From assembly GCF_016019955.1 (NCBI RefSeq), contig NZ_JAECRZ010000006.1, positions 124,001 to 188,000 of the forward strand: 64,000 nucleotides of DNA, given 5' to 3'. Within the stretch, counting starts at the first letter, position 1. Each line of letters begins with the position of its first letter. Positions 36,629-44,734 of this stretch are shown here, piece after piece. A program made the translations under genes and the position numbers. The notes under the pieces were generated by a model. It was given only the letters and a program-made list of their open reading frames with translations. It made no database searches and was not told the origin of the DNA. The DNA is from Thiosulfatihalobacter marinus (lineage in GTDB: Bacteria; Pseudomonadota; Alphaproteobacteria; Rhodobacterales; Rhodobacteraceae).

Positions 36629-38062
36629 ATGTCGAGCAAGTTTGACTATTTCATCGTGTTTGCCGAAATGCGAACCGGTTCGAATTTTCTTGAAACCAAT
36701 CTGAACGCGTTTGCGGGCCTGTCCTGCCATGGCGAGGCGTTCAACCCGCATTTCATCGGCTACCCGAATCGCGACGAGATCCTGGGCGTTACGCTGGAAC
36801 AGCGCAGCGCGGATCCGCTACGTTTGTTGCAGGCCATCCGGGACGAGCCCGGTGTCCTGTCCGGGTTCCGGTTTTTCCATGACCATGATCCGCGCGTGCT
36901 GGATGCGTGTCTGAACGATCCGCGCTGTGCCAAGATCGTGCTGACGCGCAACCCGCTGGACAGTTATGTTTCCTGGAAGATTGCGCAGGCCACCGGACAG
37001 TGGAAATTGACCGACGTGCGCCGCCGCAAGGACAGCAAGGTTCGGTTCGACGGTGTGGAATTCAAACGCCATGTCGAAGAGTTGCAGGATTTCCAGGTCA
37101 CGTTGATGAAGGCGCTGCAACGTGGCGGGCAAACGGCGTTTTACGTGGCCTATGAGGATTTGCAGGACGTTCAGGTGATGAACGGGCTGGCCAGCTATCT
37201 GGGTGTCGAGGACCGTCTGGAGGCGCTGGACACGTCACTGAAACGGCAGAACCCCAGCCCGCTATCTGAAAAGGTGTCCAACTTTGGGGAAATATCGGGG
37301 GCGTTGGCCGAACTTGACCGGTTCAACCTGTCCCGTACCCCGAATTTTGAGCCGCGGCGCGGGGCGGTGGTGCCCAGCTATGTCGCCGCCGCCGTTGCGC
37401 CGCTGATGTATTTGCCGGTCCGGTCCGGGCCGGAACAGGAGGTCATGACGTGGCTGGCGGCATTGGATGACGTGCCCGAGGACGCCCTGCTGACCAGGTT
37501 CAATCAAAAGGCGCTGCGGCAGTGGAAACGTGGCCACGGGGGCCATCGCAGCTTTACCGTGATCCGCCATCCCGCGCTTCGGGCCCATCATGCGTTTTGC
37601 GAGCGGATCTTGTCTTCGGGCGAGGGCAGCTATCGTCAGATCCGAAACACTTTGCGCAAAGTCTACAAGGTGCCACTGCCCAAGGATGGCCCCGGTCTCG
37701 ATTACGACAGGGCGGCACATCGCGCCGCATTTGTCGGGTTTCTGGAGTTCGTGAAGGCGAATCTGGCCGGGCAGACCAGCTTGCGGCAAGACGCACACTG
37801 GGCCAGCCAATCGGGGGCCATCCGGGGTTTCGGAGAACTGGCCTTGCCCGACATGATCATCCGCGAGGACGAGATGCAAAGCTATCTCCCCGCATTGGCC
37901 ATGCAGATCGGCCGCTTGGACGCGCCTGATCCGGCGCCAATCCAGGCCGGGCACCCCTTTGCGCTGGAGGATATTTACGATGACGATATCGAGTCGCTGA
38001 TAAGTGACATCTATCAGCGCGACTACTGGGTCTTTGGTTTCGACCGCTGGAAACAACCATGA
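36629..38062 (+). CDS. Double sulfotransferase-like protein (Stf0-like plus Sulfotransfer_2-like)
   Basis: A 477-residue predicted carbohydrate sulfotransferase. The N-terminal half has the PAPS-binding loop FAEMRTGSNFLETNL (residues 11-25) and the 3-prime-phosphate motif VLTRNPLDSYVSW near residue 107, as in Stf0. The C-terminal half has FTVIRHPALRAHHAF near residue 308 and FVGFLEF...DAHWASQ (370-392), typical of Sulfotransfer_2, but its own PAPS loop looks degenerate. It may therefore have one active and one structural domain. It closes the glycosyltransferase operon; cysQ nearby recycles its PAP product. Confidence 0.75.
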   Translation: MSSKFDYFIVFAEMRTGSNFLETNLNAFAGLSCHGEAFNPHFIGYPNRDEILGVTLEQRSADPLRLLQAIRDEPGVLSGFRFFHDHDPRVLDACLNDPRCAKIVLTRNPLDSYVSWKIAQATGQWKLTDVRRRKDSKVRFDGVEFKRHVEELQDFQVTLMKALQRGGQTAFYVAYEDLQDVQVMNGLASYLGVEDRLEALDTSLKRQNPSPLSEKVSNFGEISGALAELDRFNLSRTPNFEPRRGAVVPSYVAAAVAPLMYLPVRSGPEQEVMTWLAALDDVPEDALLTRFNQKALRQWKRGHGGHRSFTVIRHPALRAHHAFCERILSSGEGSYRQIRNTLRKVYKVPLPKDGPGLDYDRAAHRAAFVGFLEFVKANLAGQTSLRQDAHWASQSGAIRGFGELALPDMIIREDEMQSYLPALAMQIGRLDAPDPAPIQAGHPFALEDIYDDDIESLISDIYQRDYWVFGFDRWKQP

Positions 38063-38074
38063 CGATCGGAATTG

Positions 38075-38539
38075 TTATGCCGCCTGAACCTTGTCGGATT
38101 CGGTAAGGATTGTGAACAGAGTGGCGGAATCCGGATTTGCGCGCAGCTTGGTGCAGATTGACGGTTCACGCAGGCGGCGCGACACTTGCGCCAGGGCCTT
38201 GAGATGTTCGACACCAGCCTCTTCAGGTGCGAAGAGCGCGAATGCGATATCCACGGGCTGACGATCTACAGCATTGAAATCTACAGGCTTTTCCAAAAGA
38301 ACAAAGGCGCCCAGGACACTGTCGATCTTGGCCAGGCGGGCGTGGGGGAGGGCCACACCGTGGCCCACTCCCGTCGGACCCAGATTCTCGCGCTCTTGCA
38401 GAGCTTCGACAACCCGCGACGCTTCCAGCCCATAGGCCGACGCGGCAAGATCGCCGAATTCCTGAAGCAAACGCTTCTTGCTGGAAGCGGAGGTCACAAC
38501 CCTGACCGCCTCTGACTTGAGGATCGTTGAAAGGTCCAT
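38075..38539 (-). CDS. ptsN: PtsN, nitrogen-regulatory EIIA-Ntr protein
   Basis: Phosphorelay protein of the nitrogen PTS (PtsP-Npr-PtsN), which regulates potassium uptake and other processes. The 154-residue protein has the phosphorylated His in GVALPHARL near residue 66, and the EIIA type 2 fold pattern (ALFAPEEAGVEHLKALA). The start at 38539 gives the normal length. It follows hpf by 40 bp, as in most proteobacteria. It converges with the sulfotransferase gene, with 12 bp between the stops. Confidence 0.93.
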   Translation of the reverse strand: MDLSTILKSEAVRVVTSASSKKRLLQEFGDLAASAYGLEASRVVEALQERENLGPTGVGHGVALPHARLAKIDSVLGAFVLLEKPVDFNAVDRQPVDIAFALFAPEEAGVEHLKALAQVSRRLREPSICTKLRANPDSATLFTILTESDKVQAA

Positions 38540-38579
38540 TTCGCCTGTTTCTCCGGATGGGGTGCAGGCACCCCACCTT

Positions 38580-39149
38580 TTACATCTGCGGGTCGATCCA
38601 GCCGATATTGCCGTCATCCCGGCGATACACGACATTCAGCCCGTCTTTTCCCTCGTTCTTGAAAACCAGGATCGGTGCCCCCGCCAGCTCCATCTGCATG
38701 ACCGCTTCGCCAACGCTGAGAGACTGGATCTTGGTTTCCATCTCGGCGACGATCACAGGTTGGAGTGTGTCGGGCTCCGCCTCTGCGGCTTCCACTTCTG
38801 GCGCGAGGATATAAGAGGACGCGCCGAAGAGTTCAACCGGTTCTGTTCGATCCCGGTGATGGTCCTTCAGGCGGCGCTTGTAGCGGCGCAGCTGCTTTTC
38901 CATCTTGGCGCTGCAATCGTCGAACGCCGCATAGATTTCGGTGGCGTGGGCCTTGGCCTGAGCGGTCAGCCCGGTCGACAGGTGGACCGTGGCCTCGCAA
39001 ACGAATTCATGTGCGCTTTTGGAGAAAATGATGTTCGCATCGGTCGGGCGCTCGGCATATTTGCTGACCACGGCGCCCAGTTCGTCTTTGACATGGGTTT
39101 GAAGGGCTGCTCCGATGTCGATGTGTTTTCCAGTGATTTGATAGCGCAT
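38580..39149 (-). CDS. hpf: Hpf, ribosome hibernation promoting factor (long form)
   Basis: Dimerises and silences 70S ribosomes in stationary phase. The 189-residue product has the N-terminal RNA-binding fold (MRYQITGKHIDIGAALQTHV) and a C-terminal dimerisation domain of about 55 residues (SVGEAVMQMELAGAPILVFKNE), so it is the long type that makes 100S dimers on its own. A strong ribosome site (AAGGAGACAGG) precedes the ATG. It has its own promoter candidate at 39318-39346. Confidence 0.93.
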   Translation of the reverse strand: MRYQITGKHIDIGAALQTHVKDELGAVVSKYAERPTDANIIFSKSAHEFVCEATVHLSTGLTAQAKAHATEIYAAFDDCSAKMEKQLRRYKRRLKDHHRDRTEPVELFGASSYILAPEVEAAEAEPDTLQPVIVAEMETKIQSLSVGEAVMQMELAGAPILVFKNEGKDGLNVVYRRDDGNIGWIDPQM

Positions 39150-39389
39150 CCTGTCTCCTTTTCGATGACATGTCGGACCGGGCGGGCGTGAAAGCACCCC
39201 GTTTTTTATCAGGTCCGAATGCTGGATTTCGACATTCCCGAACCTTGCGTCCGACCGGGCCTTTTCAACAAGGCCGCCCGGAAAAGCGCAGGGATTGGCA
39301 GAAATGTCATAGCTGTTATTTGAGGATCAGAGGGGCAAAGTGTCAATGATCTGAGTCCAATTTTCGGCGAAAAACCTCTGACGCCGGAA
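39150..39389 (-). other. 240-bp region upstream of hpf: leader with hairpin, no rpoN
   Basis: The interval between lptB and hpf holds no gene. On the minus strand it has a promoter candidate at 39318-39346 and a leader of about 170 nt with a GGCCTT/AAGGCC hairpin. In many other proteobacteria rpoN lies in this position. Confidence 0.7.
39318..39346 (-). promoter_or_regulatory. Putative promoter of hpf-ptsN
   Basis: On the minus strand TTGACA (plus 39341-39346), 17-bp spacer and TCAAAT (plus 39318-39323). The -35 box is consensus, the -10 box is moderate. It would allow hpf-ptsN to be expressed separately from the Lpt genes. Confidence 0.5.
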
Positions 39390-40154
39390 TCACGAAATTC
39401 GGAAATTGTCACCCAGGTAGACGCGGCGCACATTCTCGTTTTCCACCACATCGTCCGGGGTGCCGGACATCAACACCTTGCCGTCATGCAGGATGTAGGC
39501 GCGATCCACGATTTCCAGCGTTTCCCGCACGTTATGGTCCGTGATCAACACCCCGATGCCGCGCTTCCTGAGGTCGGCCACCAGATGGCGGATATCGCCC
39601 ACCGAAATCGGATCAACCCCGGCAAACGGTTCGTCCAACAGCAGGTATTTGGGATTGGCCGCCAGACAGCGGGCAATTTCGACCCGGCGGCGCTCCCCGC
39701 CCGAAAGGGCCAGCGCGGGCGCGCGCCGCAGATGCTCGATGGAAAACTCTGAAAGCAGCTCTTCCAGCCGCTCACGCCGCTTGTGGCGGTCCTTCTGGGT
39801 GATATCCAGAATCGCGATGATGTTGTCTTCGACGGAAAGCCCGCGAAAGATCGACATTTCCTGAGGCAGATAGCCGATTCCCAGCTTGGCGCGGCGATAC
39901 ATCGGCAGCGTCGTGGCATCGCGCCCGTCGATGTACACATGCCCGCCTTCCGGAAAGACCAGCCCCGCAATCGCATAGAAAGCGGTGGTTTTGCCCGCGC
40001 CGTTCGGGCCCAGCAACGCCACAACCTCGCCCCGGCTCAGCTCCATCGAAAAGTCGCGGATCACCACACGTTTGCGATAGGCCTTGCGCAGGTTGTCCAC
40101 CCGCAACCCGGATTGGCCGTCCGTGATGGCAAGGTCAGGCTTGGCCATGCTCAT
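39390..40154 (-). CDS. lptB: LptB, LPS export ABC ATPase
   Basis: ATPase that powers lipopolysaccharide extraction from the inner membrane with LptFG. The 254-residue protein has Walker A GPNGAGKT near residue 53, the ABC signature LSGGERRR and Walker B YLLLDEPFAGVDP. A His-switch (DHNVRET) follows. It begins in an ATGA overlap with lptA, showing translational coupling. LptF and LptG are not in the window. Confidence 0.95.
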   Translation of the reverse strand: MSMAKPDLAITDGQSGLRVDNLRKAYRKRVVIRDFSMELSRGEVVALLGPNGAGKTTAFYAIAGLVFPEGGHVYIDGRDATTLPMYRRAKLGIGYLPQEMSIFRGLSVEDNIIAILDITQKDRHKRRERLEELLSEFSIEHLRRAPALALSGGERRRVEIARCLAANPKYLLLDEPFAGVDPISVGDIRHLVADLRKRGIGVLITDHNVRETLEIVDRAYILHDGKVLMSGTPDDVVENENVRRVYLGDNFRIS

Positions 40155-40642
40155 TCGCTCCTCAGAACCGTTTTCACACGGCCTTGCATTTCGGCGGTAT
40201 TCTTGGCGAGATTCAGAAACATCTCATCTGCGGTAATGGTGCTGGATTCCTGCACGACCATCACGTTACCGGACAGTTTCACCGTGGATTCGGCGATGCT
40301 GTAGTCGGCCATGTCGGCCTCGGCCACATCCTTGCCCTGGGCCACCAGTACATCGCCCGTCGCCAGAAGGCGGGCCACCGTCCGGTTTTCGGAATTGTAG
40401 AACACGTTCACCTTGTCGGCGGTCATGCGCATCTCGCCCTGCGAAATATCGACATTGCCCGAAAACACCGCGCTGCCGTCGTTCTGATTGACCGAAAGGT
40501 TGTCGGCCGTCACCTCGACGGGCAGGCTGCTGTCCTGCTGCATTTCGCCAAAGGCAACCTTGAAGCCCTGAGCCATGGAAATGGTCGGGCCGACCGCCAG
40601 AGCGGCAATCAACAGAAGACGCAAAAACTGCACGAATATCAC
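40151..40642 (-). CDS. lptA: LptA, periplasmic LPS transport protein (OstA-like)
   Basis: Periplasmic bridge protein that carries LPS from LptC to LptD. The 163-residue protein has a Sec signal (about residues 1-25, ending TISMAQ) and an OstA/LptA beta-jellyroll core (LSVNQNDGSAVFSGNVDISQ, MRMTADKVNV). The length is usual. Overlaps lptC and lptB by 4 bp on either side. Confidence 0.9.
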   Translation of the reverse strand: MIFVQFLRLLLIAALAVGPTISMAQGFKVAFGEMQQDSSLPVEVTADNLSVNQNDGSAVFSGNVDISQGEMRMTADKVNVFYNSENRTVARLLATGDVLVAQGKDVAEADMADYSIAESTVKLSGNVMVVQESSTITADEMFLNLAKNTAEMQGRVKTVLRSE

Positions 40643-41250
40643 CTCGTCGCGTGTGTGGGTGTGTATATCAATTTCACACCTTTCGTGAAAAACAAATATA
40701 TATCATCCGAATTGTCCGCCGGACGCAGCGCCATGCGGCCGGCCGTCAGTGTGCCCATCGGTGTGTCGGCGGCAATGTCGCCGCCGCTTTCGGCGCGCAC
40801 CTCCTCGAGCCCGAAAATCATGGTTTCGGTCCGTACCGTGATGTCGGTTGACGATGTCATGACCACCTTGCCCTCCAGCGTGACTTCCTGAAACTCTCCG
40901 TCCGCTTCGCCCTGATCGGCGCGCACGGTGAAGACGCCGCCATCCGTCGTCTCGATCCGGGCTGCGACGTTCACCGCGATGGTGCTGTCTGGCGCGTCCG
41001 GGTCGGGGCGCGCGGTTTCGGCGGACAACGAGATGATGTGGCCCCCGTCCGTTTGTCCAGCGAAATAGGGGGCGGTGATCTGTTGGTCGCGCAGGCGTTT
41101 CTCCAGCTCGACCTTGGCAAAGGGTATGGCGCCTTCCAGATCGAAGCTGCGCGGCACCAGGAACAACGTGCTGAGCAATGCCAGGGCGGCCAATGGCAGC
41201 AGCACTTTCAGCCAGGCCACGATGCGCGAATATGTAAAGGCGCGGCGCAT
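40639..41250 (-). CDS. lptC: LptC, LPS export membrane-anchored protein
   Basis: Bitopic inner-membrane protein that receives LPS from LptBFG. The 203-residue protein has one transmembrane helix at about residues 13-32 (LKVLLPLAALALLSTLFLV), then a periplasmic OstA-like domain. The ATG at 41250 (MRRAFTY) is chosen because the extension to 41307 overlaps the end of kdsD. It begins 4 bp after the kdsD stop. Confidence 0.88.
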   Translation of the reverse strand: MRRAFTYSRIVAWLKVLLPLAALALLSTLFLVPRSFDLEGAIPFAKVELEKRLRDQQITAPYFAGQTDGGHIISLSAETARPDPDAPDSTIAVNVAARIETTDGGVFTVRADQGEADGEFQEVTLEGKVVMTSSTDITVRTETMIFGLEEVRAESGGDIAADTPMGTLTAGRMALRPADNSDDIYLFFTKGVKLIYTPTHATR

Positions 41251-41254
41251 GGGC

Positions 41255-42229
41255 CTAGCCCAGCCCGGCGCGCAGGCAGTCGTGAATATGCAGCAGGCCA
41301 ATCGCATTGCCCGGCCCGTCGGGATCCACCACGAACAGACAGGTGATCTTGCGGCGGTTCATGATCGCGACAGCCTCTTCCGCCAGGGCGCCCGGCGCGA
41401 TGGTTTGCGGGGCTGCCGTCATGACGGCAGCGGCGTCGTGATCCAGCAACCCGGCCATGTGGCGCCGCAGGTCGCCATCGGTGATGATCCCGGCAAGCGC
41501 ACCGTTCCCATCCGTCACACCTGCCACGCCAAATCCCTTCTGGCTGATTTCGATCAACACGTCGGCCATCGGGGACTCCGCGGAAATCAATGGCAGCGCG
41601 GCACCGTCATGCATCAGGTCACGCACGCGCGACAGCTGTGCGCCCAGCTTTCCGCCGGGGTGGAATTCGCGGAAATGTTCGGGGGTAAAGCGGCGATGCT
41701 CCATCAGCGCAACGGCCAATGCATCGCCCAGCGCCAGCGTCATCGTCGTAGAGCTGGTGGGAACAACGCCCGTGCCACAAGCCTCGGCGGCGCGGGGCAG
41801 GATCAGGCCGATATCGCTTTGCTTGATCAATGTCGAATCGGCACGGCTGGCGACGCCGATCAGCGGGATACCAAAGCGGCGGGTATAGGCCACCAGATCG
41901 GCCAGTTCCGGGGTTTCCCCGGAATTGGACAGCACCAGCGCCACGTCGCCCTGTGCCATCATGCCCAGATCGCCATGGCTGGCCTCGGCCGGGTGCACAA
42001 AATGCGCCGGCGTGCCGGTCGAGGCAAAGGTCGCGGCAATCTTGCGCGCGATATGGCCGGATTTGCCCATACCCGATACGATCACCCGCCCCCGGACCGA
42101 CAAAAGCAGCCCGACCGCATCCGCGAACTCTCCTCCCAGACCATTGGCAAGCTGCGAAAGCGCGTCCGCCTCGGTGGCGATCACGCGGCGGGCGGTGTCA
42201 AGAAAGGTTTGTTTGTCGGTGTCGGTCAT
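41255..42229 (-). CDS. kdsD: KdsD/KpsF, arabinose-5-phosphate isomerase
   Basis: Makes arabinose-5-phosphate, the first committed step to Kdo. The 324-residue protein has an N-terminal SIS domain (VSGMGKSGHIARKIAATFAS, then LSNSGETPEL) and two CBS domains at the C-terminus. The ATG at 42229 shares its A with the final base of the rnd stop (TGATG). Together with kdsB at 24897 it supplies Kdo. Whether it is the housekeeping (KdsD) or capsule (KpsF) paralogue cannot be decided, but linkage to lptCAB argues for the LPS role. Confidence 0.93.
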   Translation of the reverse strand: MTDTDKQTFLDTARRVIATEADALSQLANGLGGEFADAVGLLLSVRGRVIVSGMGKSGHIARKIAATFASTGTPAHFVHPAEASHGDLGMMAQGDVALVLSNSGETPELADLVAYTRRFGIPLIGVASRADSTLIKQSDIGLILPRAAEACGTGVVPTSSTTMTLALGDALAVALMEHRRFTPEHFREFHPGGKLGAQLSRVRDLMHDGAALPLISAESPMADVLIEISQKGFGVAGVTDGNGALAGIITDGDLRRHMAGLLDHDAAAVMTAAPQTIAPGALAEEAVAIMNRRKITCLFVVDPDGPGNAIGLLHIHDCLRAGLG

Positions 42230-42840
42230 CAATGTGAAAAAATATCCTGTTCGGGCCAGCCCGCCAGATCCAGCCGGGCGCGCATCGGCAGAAACTCGAA
42301 ACAGGCCCGGGCCATGTCGGTCCGGCCTTCGCGATCCAGGCGATTGTCCAGTTCTTCGCGCAGGCGGTGCAGGTACAGTACGTCTGACGCGGCATAAGAC
42401 AATTGTGCCTCGCTCAGGCTTTCGGCACCCCAATCGCTTTGCTGCTGCATCTTGGAGATGTCCACGTTCAAAAGCTCTTGCAGCAAATTCTTCAGCCCGT
42501 GCCGGTCGGTATAGGTGCGCACCAGTTTCGAGGCGATTTTGGTGCAATAAACCGGCGCGGTCAGCGCGCCGAATGCGTTATACATCGCGGCAATGTCAAA
42601 GCGGCCGAAATGGAACAGCTTCAAAACATCGGGATTTTCCAGCATCCGGCACAGGTTGGGCGCGGCGCGTTGCCCCACGGCCACCTGGACAAGATGCGCG
42701 TTACCGTCCCCGCCCGACATCTGGATCACGCACAGGCGGTCACGATGCGGGTTCAGGCCCATGGTTTCACAATCAATCGCCACAACAGGGCCAAGATCAA
42801 GACCGTCGGGCAGATCGTTCTGATAGAGGTAATTCGCCAT
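42229..42840 (-). CDS. Ribonuclease D-type 3-prime to 5-prime exonuclease
   Basis: A short, 203-residue DEDD-family exonuclease. Motif Exo I is VVAIDCETMGL (residues 18-28), Exo II has FHFGRFDIAAMY, and Exo III has YAASDVLYLHRL. It lacks the HRDC domains of enteric RNase D, so it is the short alphaproteobacterial form. It is likely involved in trimming of tRNA or other RNA. It heads the operon rnd-kdsD-lptC-lptA-lptB. Confidence 0.88.
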   Translation of the reverse strand: MANYLYQNDLPDGLDLGPVVAIDCETMGLNPHRDRLCVIQMSGGDGNAHLVQVAVGQRAAPNLCRMLENPDVLKLFHFGRFDIAAMYNAFGALTAPVYCTKIASKLVRTYTDRHGLKNLLQELLNVDISKMQQQSDWGAESLSEAQLSYAASDVLYLHRLREELDNRLDREGRTDMARACFEFLPMRARLDLAGWPEQDIFSH

Positions 42841-42923
42841 TTCATCCTCGACTACACAATTGCCAAGGACTTACGGGTTCCGGTAGCGCGATTCAATCTT
42901 TCTCCGTGGAATAGACGACAAGA

Positions 42924-42941
42924 GCGAAGTGTCGCGAAGTG
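42924..42941. repeat. 10-bp tandem direct repeat in the rnd/kinase divergent region
   Basis: GCGAAGTG occurs at 42924-42931 and 42934-42941, ten bases apart. It lies between the divergent starts at 42840 and 42991, about 50-90 bp from each. It may be a regulator site or chance. Confidence 0.35.
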
Positions 42942-42990
42942 ACGATGTAACAACTTTACGACGCCAACCCAGATACATACATTCCCCGGA

Positions 42991-43752
42991 ATGGATTACA
43001 GAGCGCCCCCGAGTGTCGAAGAAGAGTTGCGGATGCTGGCCGAGTCGCACGGGCGCGGCCCTGCACCGCGCATCGAGCGGATAGAGATTGGCAGCCGCGC
43101 GTTCTGGATCAAGCGGCCAGAGCGGCTGAACTGGCGTTTCCGTCTGCAAAAGGGCAATCCGCGGGCCGCGTTCGAGCGTGAACGTATCGCGCTTCGCGAA
43201 ATGAATGCCGCCCGCGCCCCCGTGCCGGACCTGTGTGCCGAGGGCGCCGATTACATCGTTTTGCCGGATTGCGGCACGGATCTGCGTCATTTGTTGCATT
43301 TCGAGGATGATACCATGCGTCGGCGGGCGCTTCTGCTGGATGCGGCCGGCACGCTGGGACGGTTTCACGCACTGGGGTTCAGCCACGGGCGCCCCAGCCC
43401 CAAGGACATGTGCCTGTCCGAAAACGGCTTTGTGCTTCTGGATTTCGAACGCTACCGCCACCGCAACAACACGCTTAGGGGACATGCCCGCGATCTGGTT
43501 GTGTTTGCCTTCAACGTTCTGGCCCATTCACCCAACGCAACCGAGGCGCTGCCAGATGCCCTGGCGGCCTATCGGGAACGCGCACCTGCCGGCACCTGGG
43601 AACTGGCGCAGCAATGGTGCGGCCGGATGCGATGGGCCGAGTGGGTGACAAAGCCGGTGCAGTGGCGGCGGGGCAAACACGGGCGCGAGTTCAAGGCGAT
43701 TCCGCATCTGTTCGATCTGTTCCTGGCACGCGCCCAGAGCCGGGACATCTGA
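42991..43752 (+). CDS. Atypical kinase-like protein, possibly a Kdo/LPS-core kinase
   Basis: A 253-residue protein with the outline of the lipopolysaccharide kinase (WaaP/KdkA, Bud32-like) fold. The ATP-site Lys may be in RAFWIKRPE; a catalytic-loop-like HGRPSPKDM and a DFE (in place of DFG) in VLLDFERYR are seen near residues 137-155. The usual Asp of the HRD/HxD loop is not apparent at the normal place, so the enzyme may be atypical. It is divergent from rnd-kdsD-lptC-lptA-lptB, which favours Kdo or core phosphorylation. No further assignment is safe. Confidence 0.55.
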   Translation: MDYRAPPSVEEELRMLAESHGRGPAPRIERIEIGSRAFWIKRPERLNWRFRLQKGNPRAAFERERIALREMNAARAPVPDLCAEGADYIVLPDCGTDLRHLLHFEDDTMRRRALLLDAAGTLGRFHALGFSHGRPSPKDMCLSENGFVLLDFERYRHRNNTLRGHARDLVVFAFNVLAHSPNATEALPDALAAYRERAPAGTWELAQQWCGRMRWAEWVTKPVQWRRGKHGREFKAIPHLFDLFLARAQSRDI

Positions 43753-43775
43753 ACTCGCGGCGCAAGGCGATCTGG

Positions 43776-44576
43776 TCAGAACCGGGTCTCCTGGCCGCAT
43801 TCCCGGTTCAGGGCCTCGGGATCGGGGCGCGGGTATCGTTTCAGCGCGGCCTGGACACTGTCACGGGCCAGAGTGCCCGGCCAGTCAGCCGGCAATACCA
43901 GATCCGCAAGTCCCGATTGGCGCAGAACCAGCCGCCGCCAATGGTGCAAAATGACAAGCCGAAGCGCGGTTCGATCTGTCAGCGATGCAGGATCCGGCCG
44001 ATCCAGAACCAGGGCAACCGCATCCCGAAGATCCGAGAATTCACGTTGCAACTCCTCCGGGGCCACCGCCAGGGCGGCCCATTGCGGCAGGGTGTGAGGC
44101 GCGAAAGGCAAGATCAGATAATCTTCGGACGGGTCCGGCTTTTCCGCGATCAGCGCGACGCGCGGCGACAGGGCCACGGACTCGTCAGGCAGGTTCTCCG
44201 AAAAATCATTGGCGGGCATCGTCTGTGGTGCCATGACAAGCCAGACCGTCGTGTCGGTTGGCGGGGCGGGGTGATAGATCTGATCCCGCACCGCCAATGT
44301 CAGCTCGCGCCCACGATCGGACAGGAAATAATTCGAGGTACGGCCTTCGCGCACTGTCTGAATCCAGCCATCGCGCCGCAGGCGGTGCAATGCCACGCGC
44401 AGGGCCTGATTGGTGATGCCCAACCGCCCGACAAGATCGCCCAGCGTTTTGCCCGGAATGCACGTGTCCGGCGACTGGCACAGATCCCCCATGATCGTCA
44501 CCACAAGCGACCAGACCCGGATCGGGCCGCATTCAGCGATGCGCTGAATATCCGTTTGCAATTCAGTGTCTTGCAT
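43776..44576 (-). CDS. PaaX family transcriptional regulator
   Basis: A 266-residue repressor of the PaaX (phenylacetyl-CoA-responsive) family. The N-terminal winged helix (GKTLGDLVGRLGITNQALRVALHRLRRDGWI) is at about residues 42-73, followed by the PaaX-like C-terminal domain. PaaX proteins bind CoA thioesters. It is divergent from the acyl-CoA carboxylase genes, separated by 158 bp, and probably controls them in response to their acyl-CoA substrate (inference). No paa genes are in the window. Confidence 0.8.
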   Translation of the reverse strand: MQDTELQTDIQRIAECGPIRVWSLVVTIMGDLCQSPDTCIPGKTLGDLVGRLGITNQALRVALHRLRRDGWIQTVREGRTSNYFLSDRGRELTLAVRDQIYHPAPPTDTTVWLVMAPQTMPANDFSENLPDESVALSPRVALIAEKPDPSEDYLILPFAPHTLPQWAALAVAPEELQREFSDLRDAVALVLDRPDPASLTDRTALRLVILHHWRRLVLRQSGLADLVLPADWPGTLARDSVQAALKRYPRPDPEALNRECGQETRF

Positions 44577-44734
44577 GGGGTGACAGTATCGGCGTGGCCC
44601 GGTGCACTCAAGCCCCGCTGAAGCAGGGATCCACGGGGTTCTGCCGTCACGTCATGAAACTGCCCGGTTGATGCACCGCCTCCCGCGCCGCATTCTGGCG
44701 GATGACCCATGGGCGGCAAGGGAGGCGCCAACCA

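Noticed and set aside
44577-44734. Promoter TTGATG-17-CATTCT before the carboxylase operon
   Set aside because: The spacing is right but the -10 box is poor (three of six bases), and no clear PaaX operator palindrome was found in the 158-bp divergent region.
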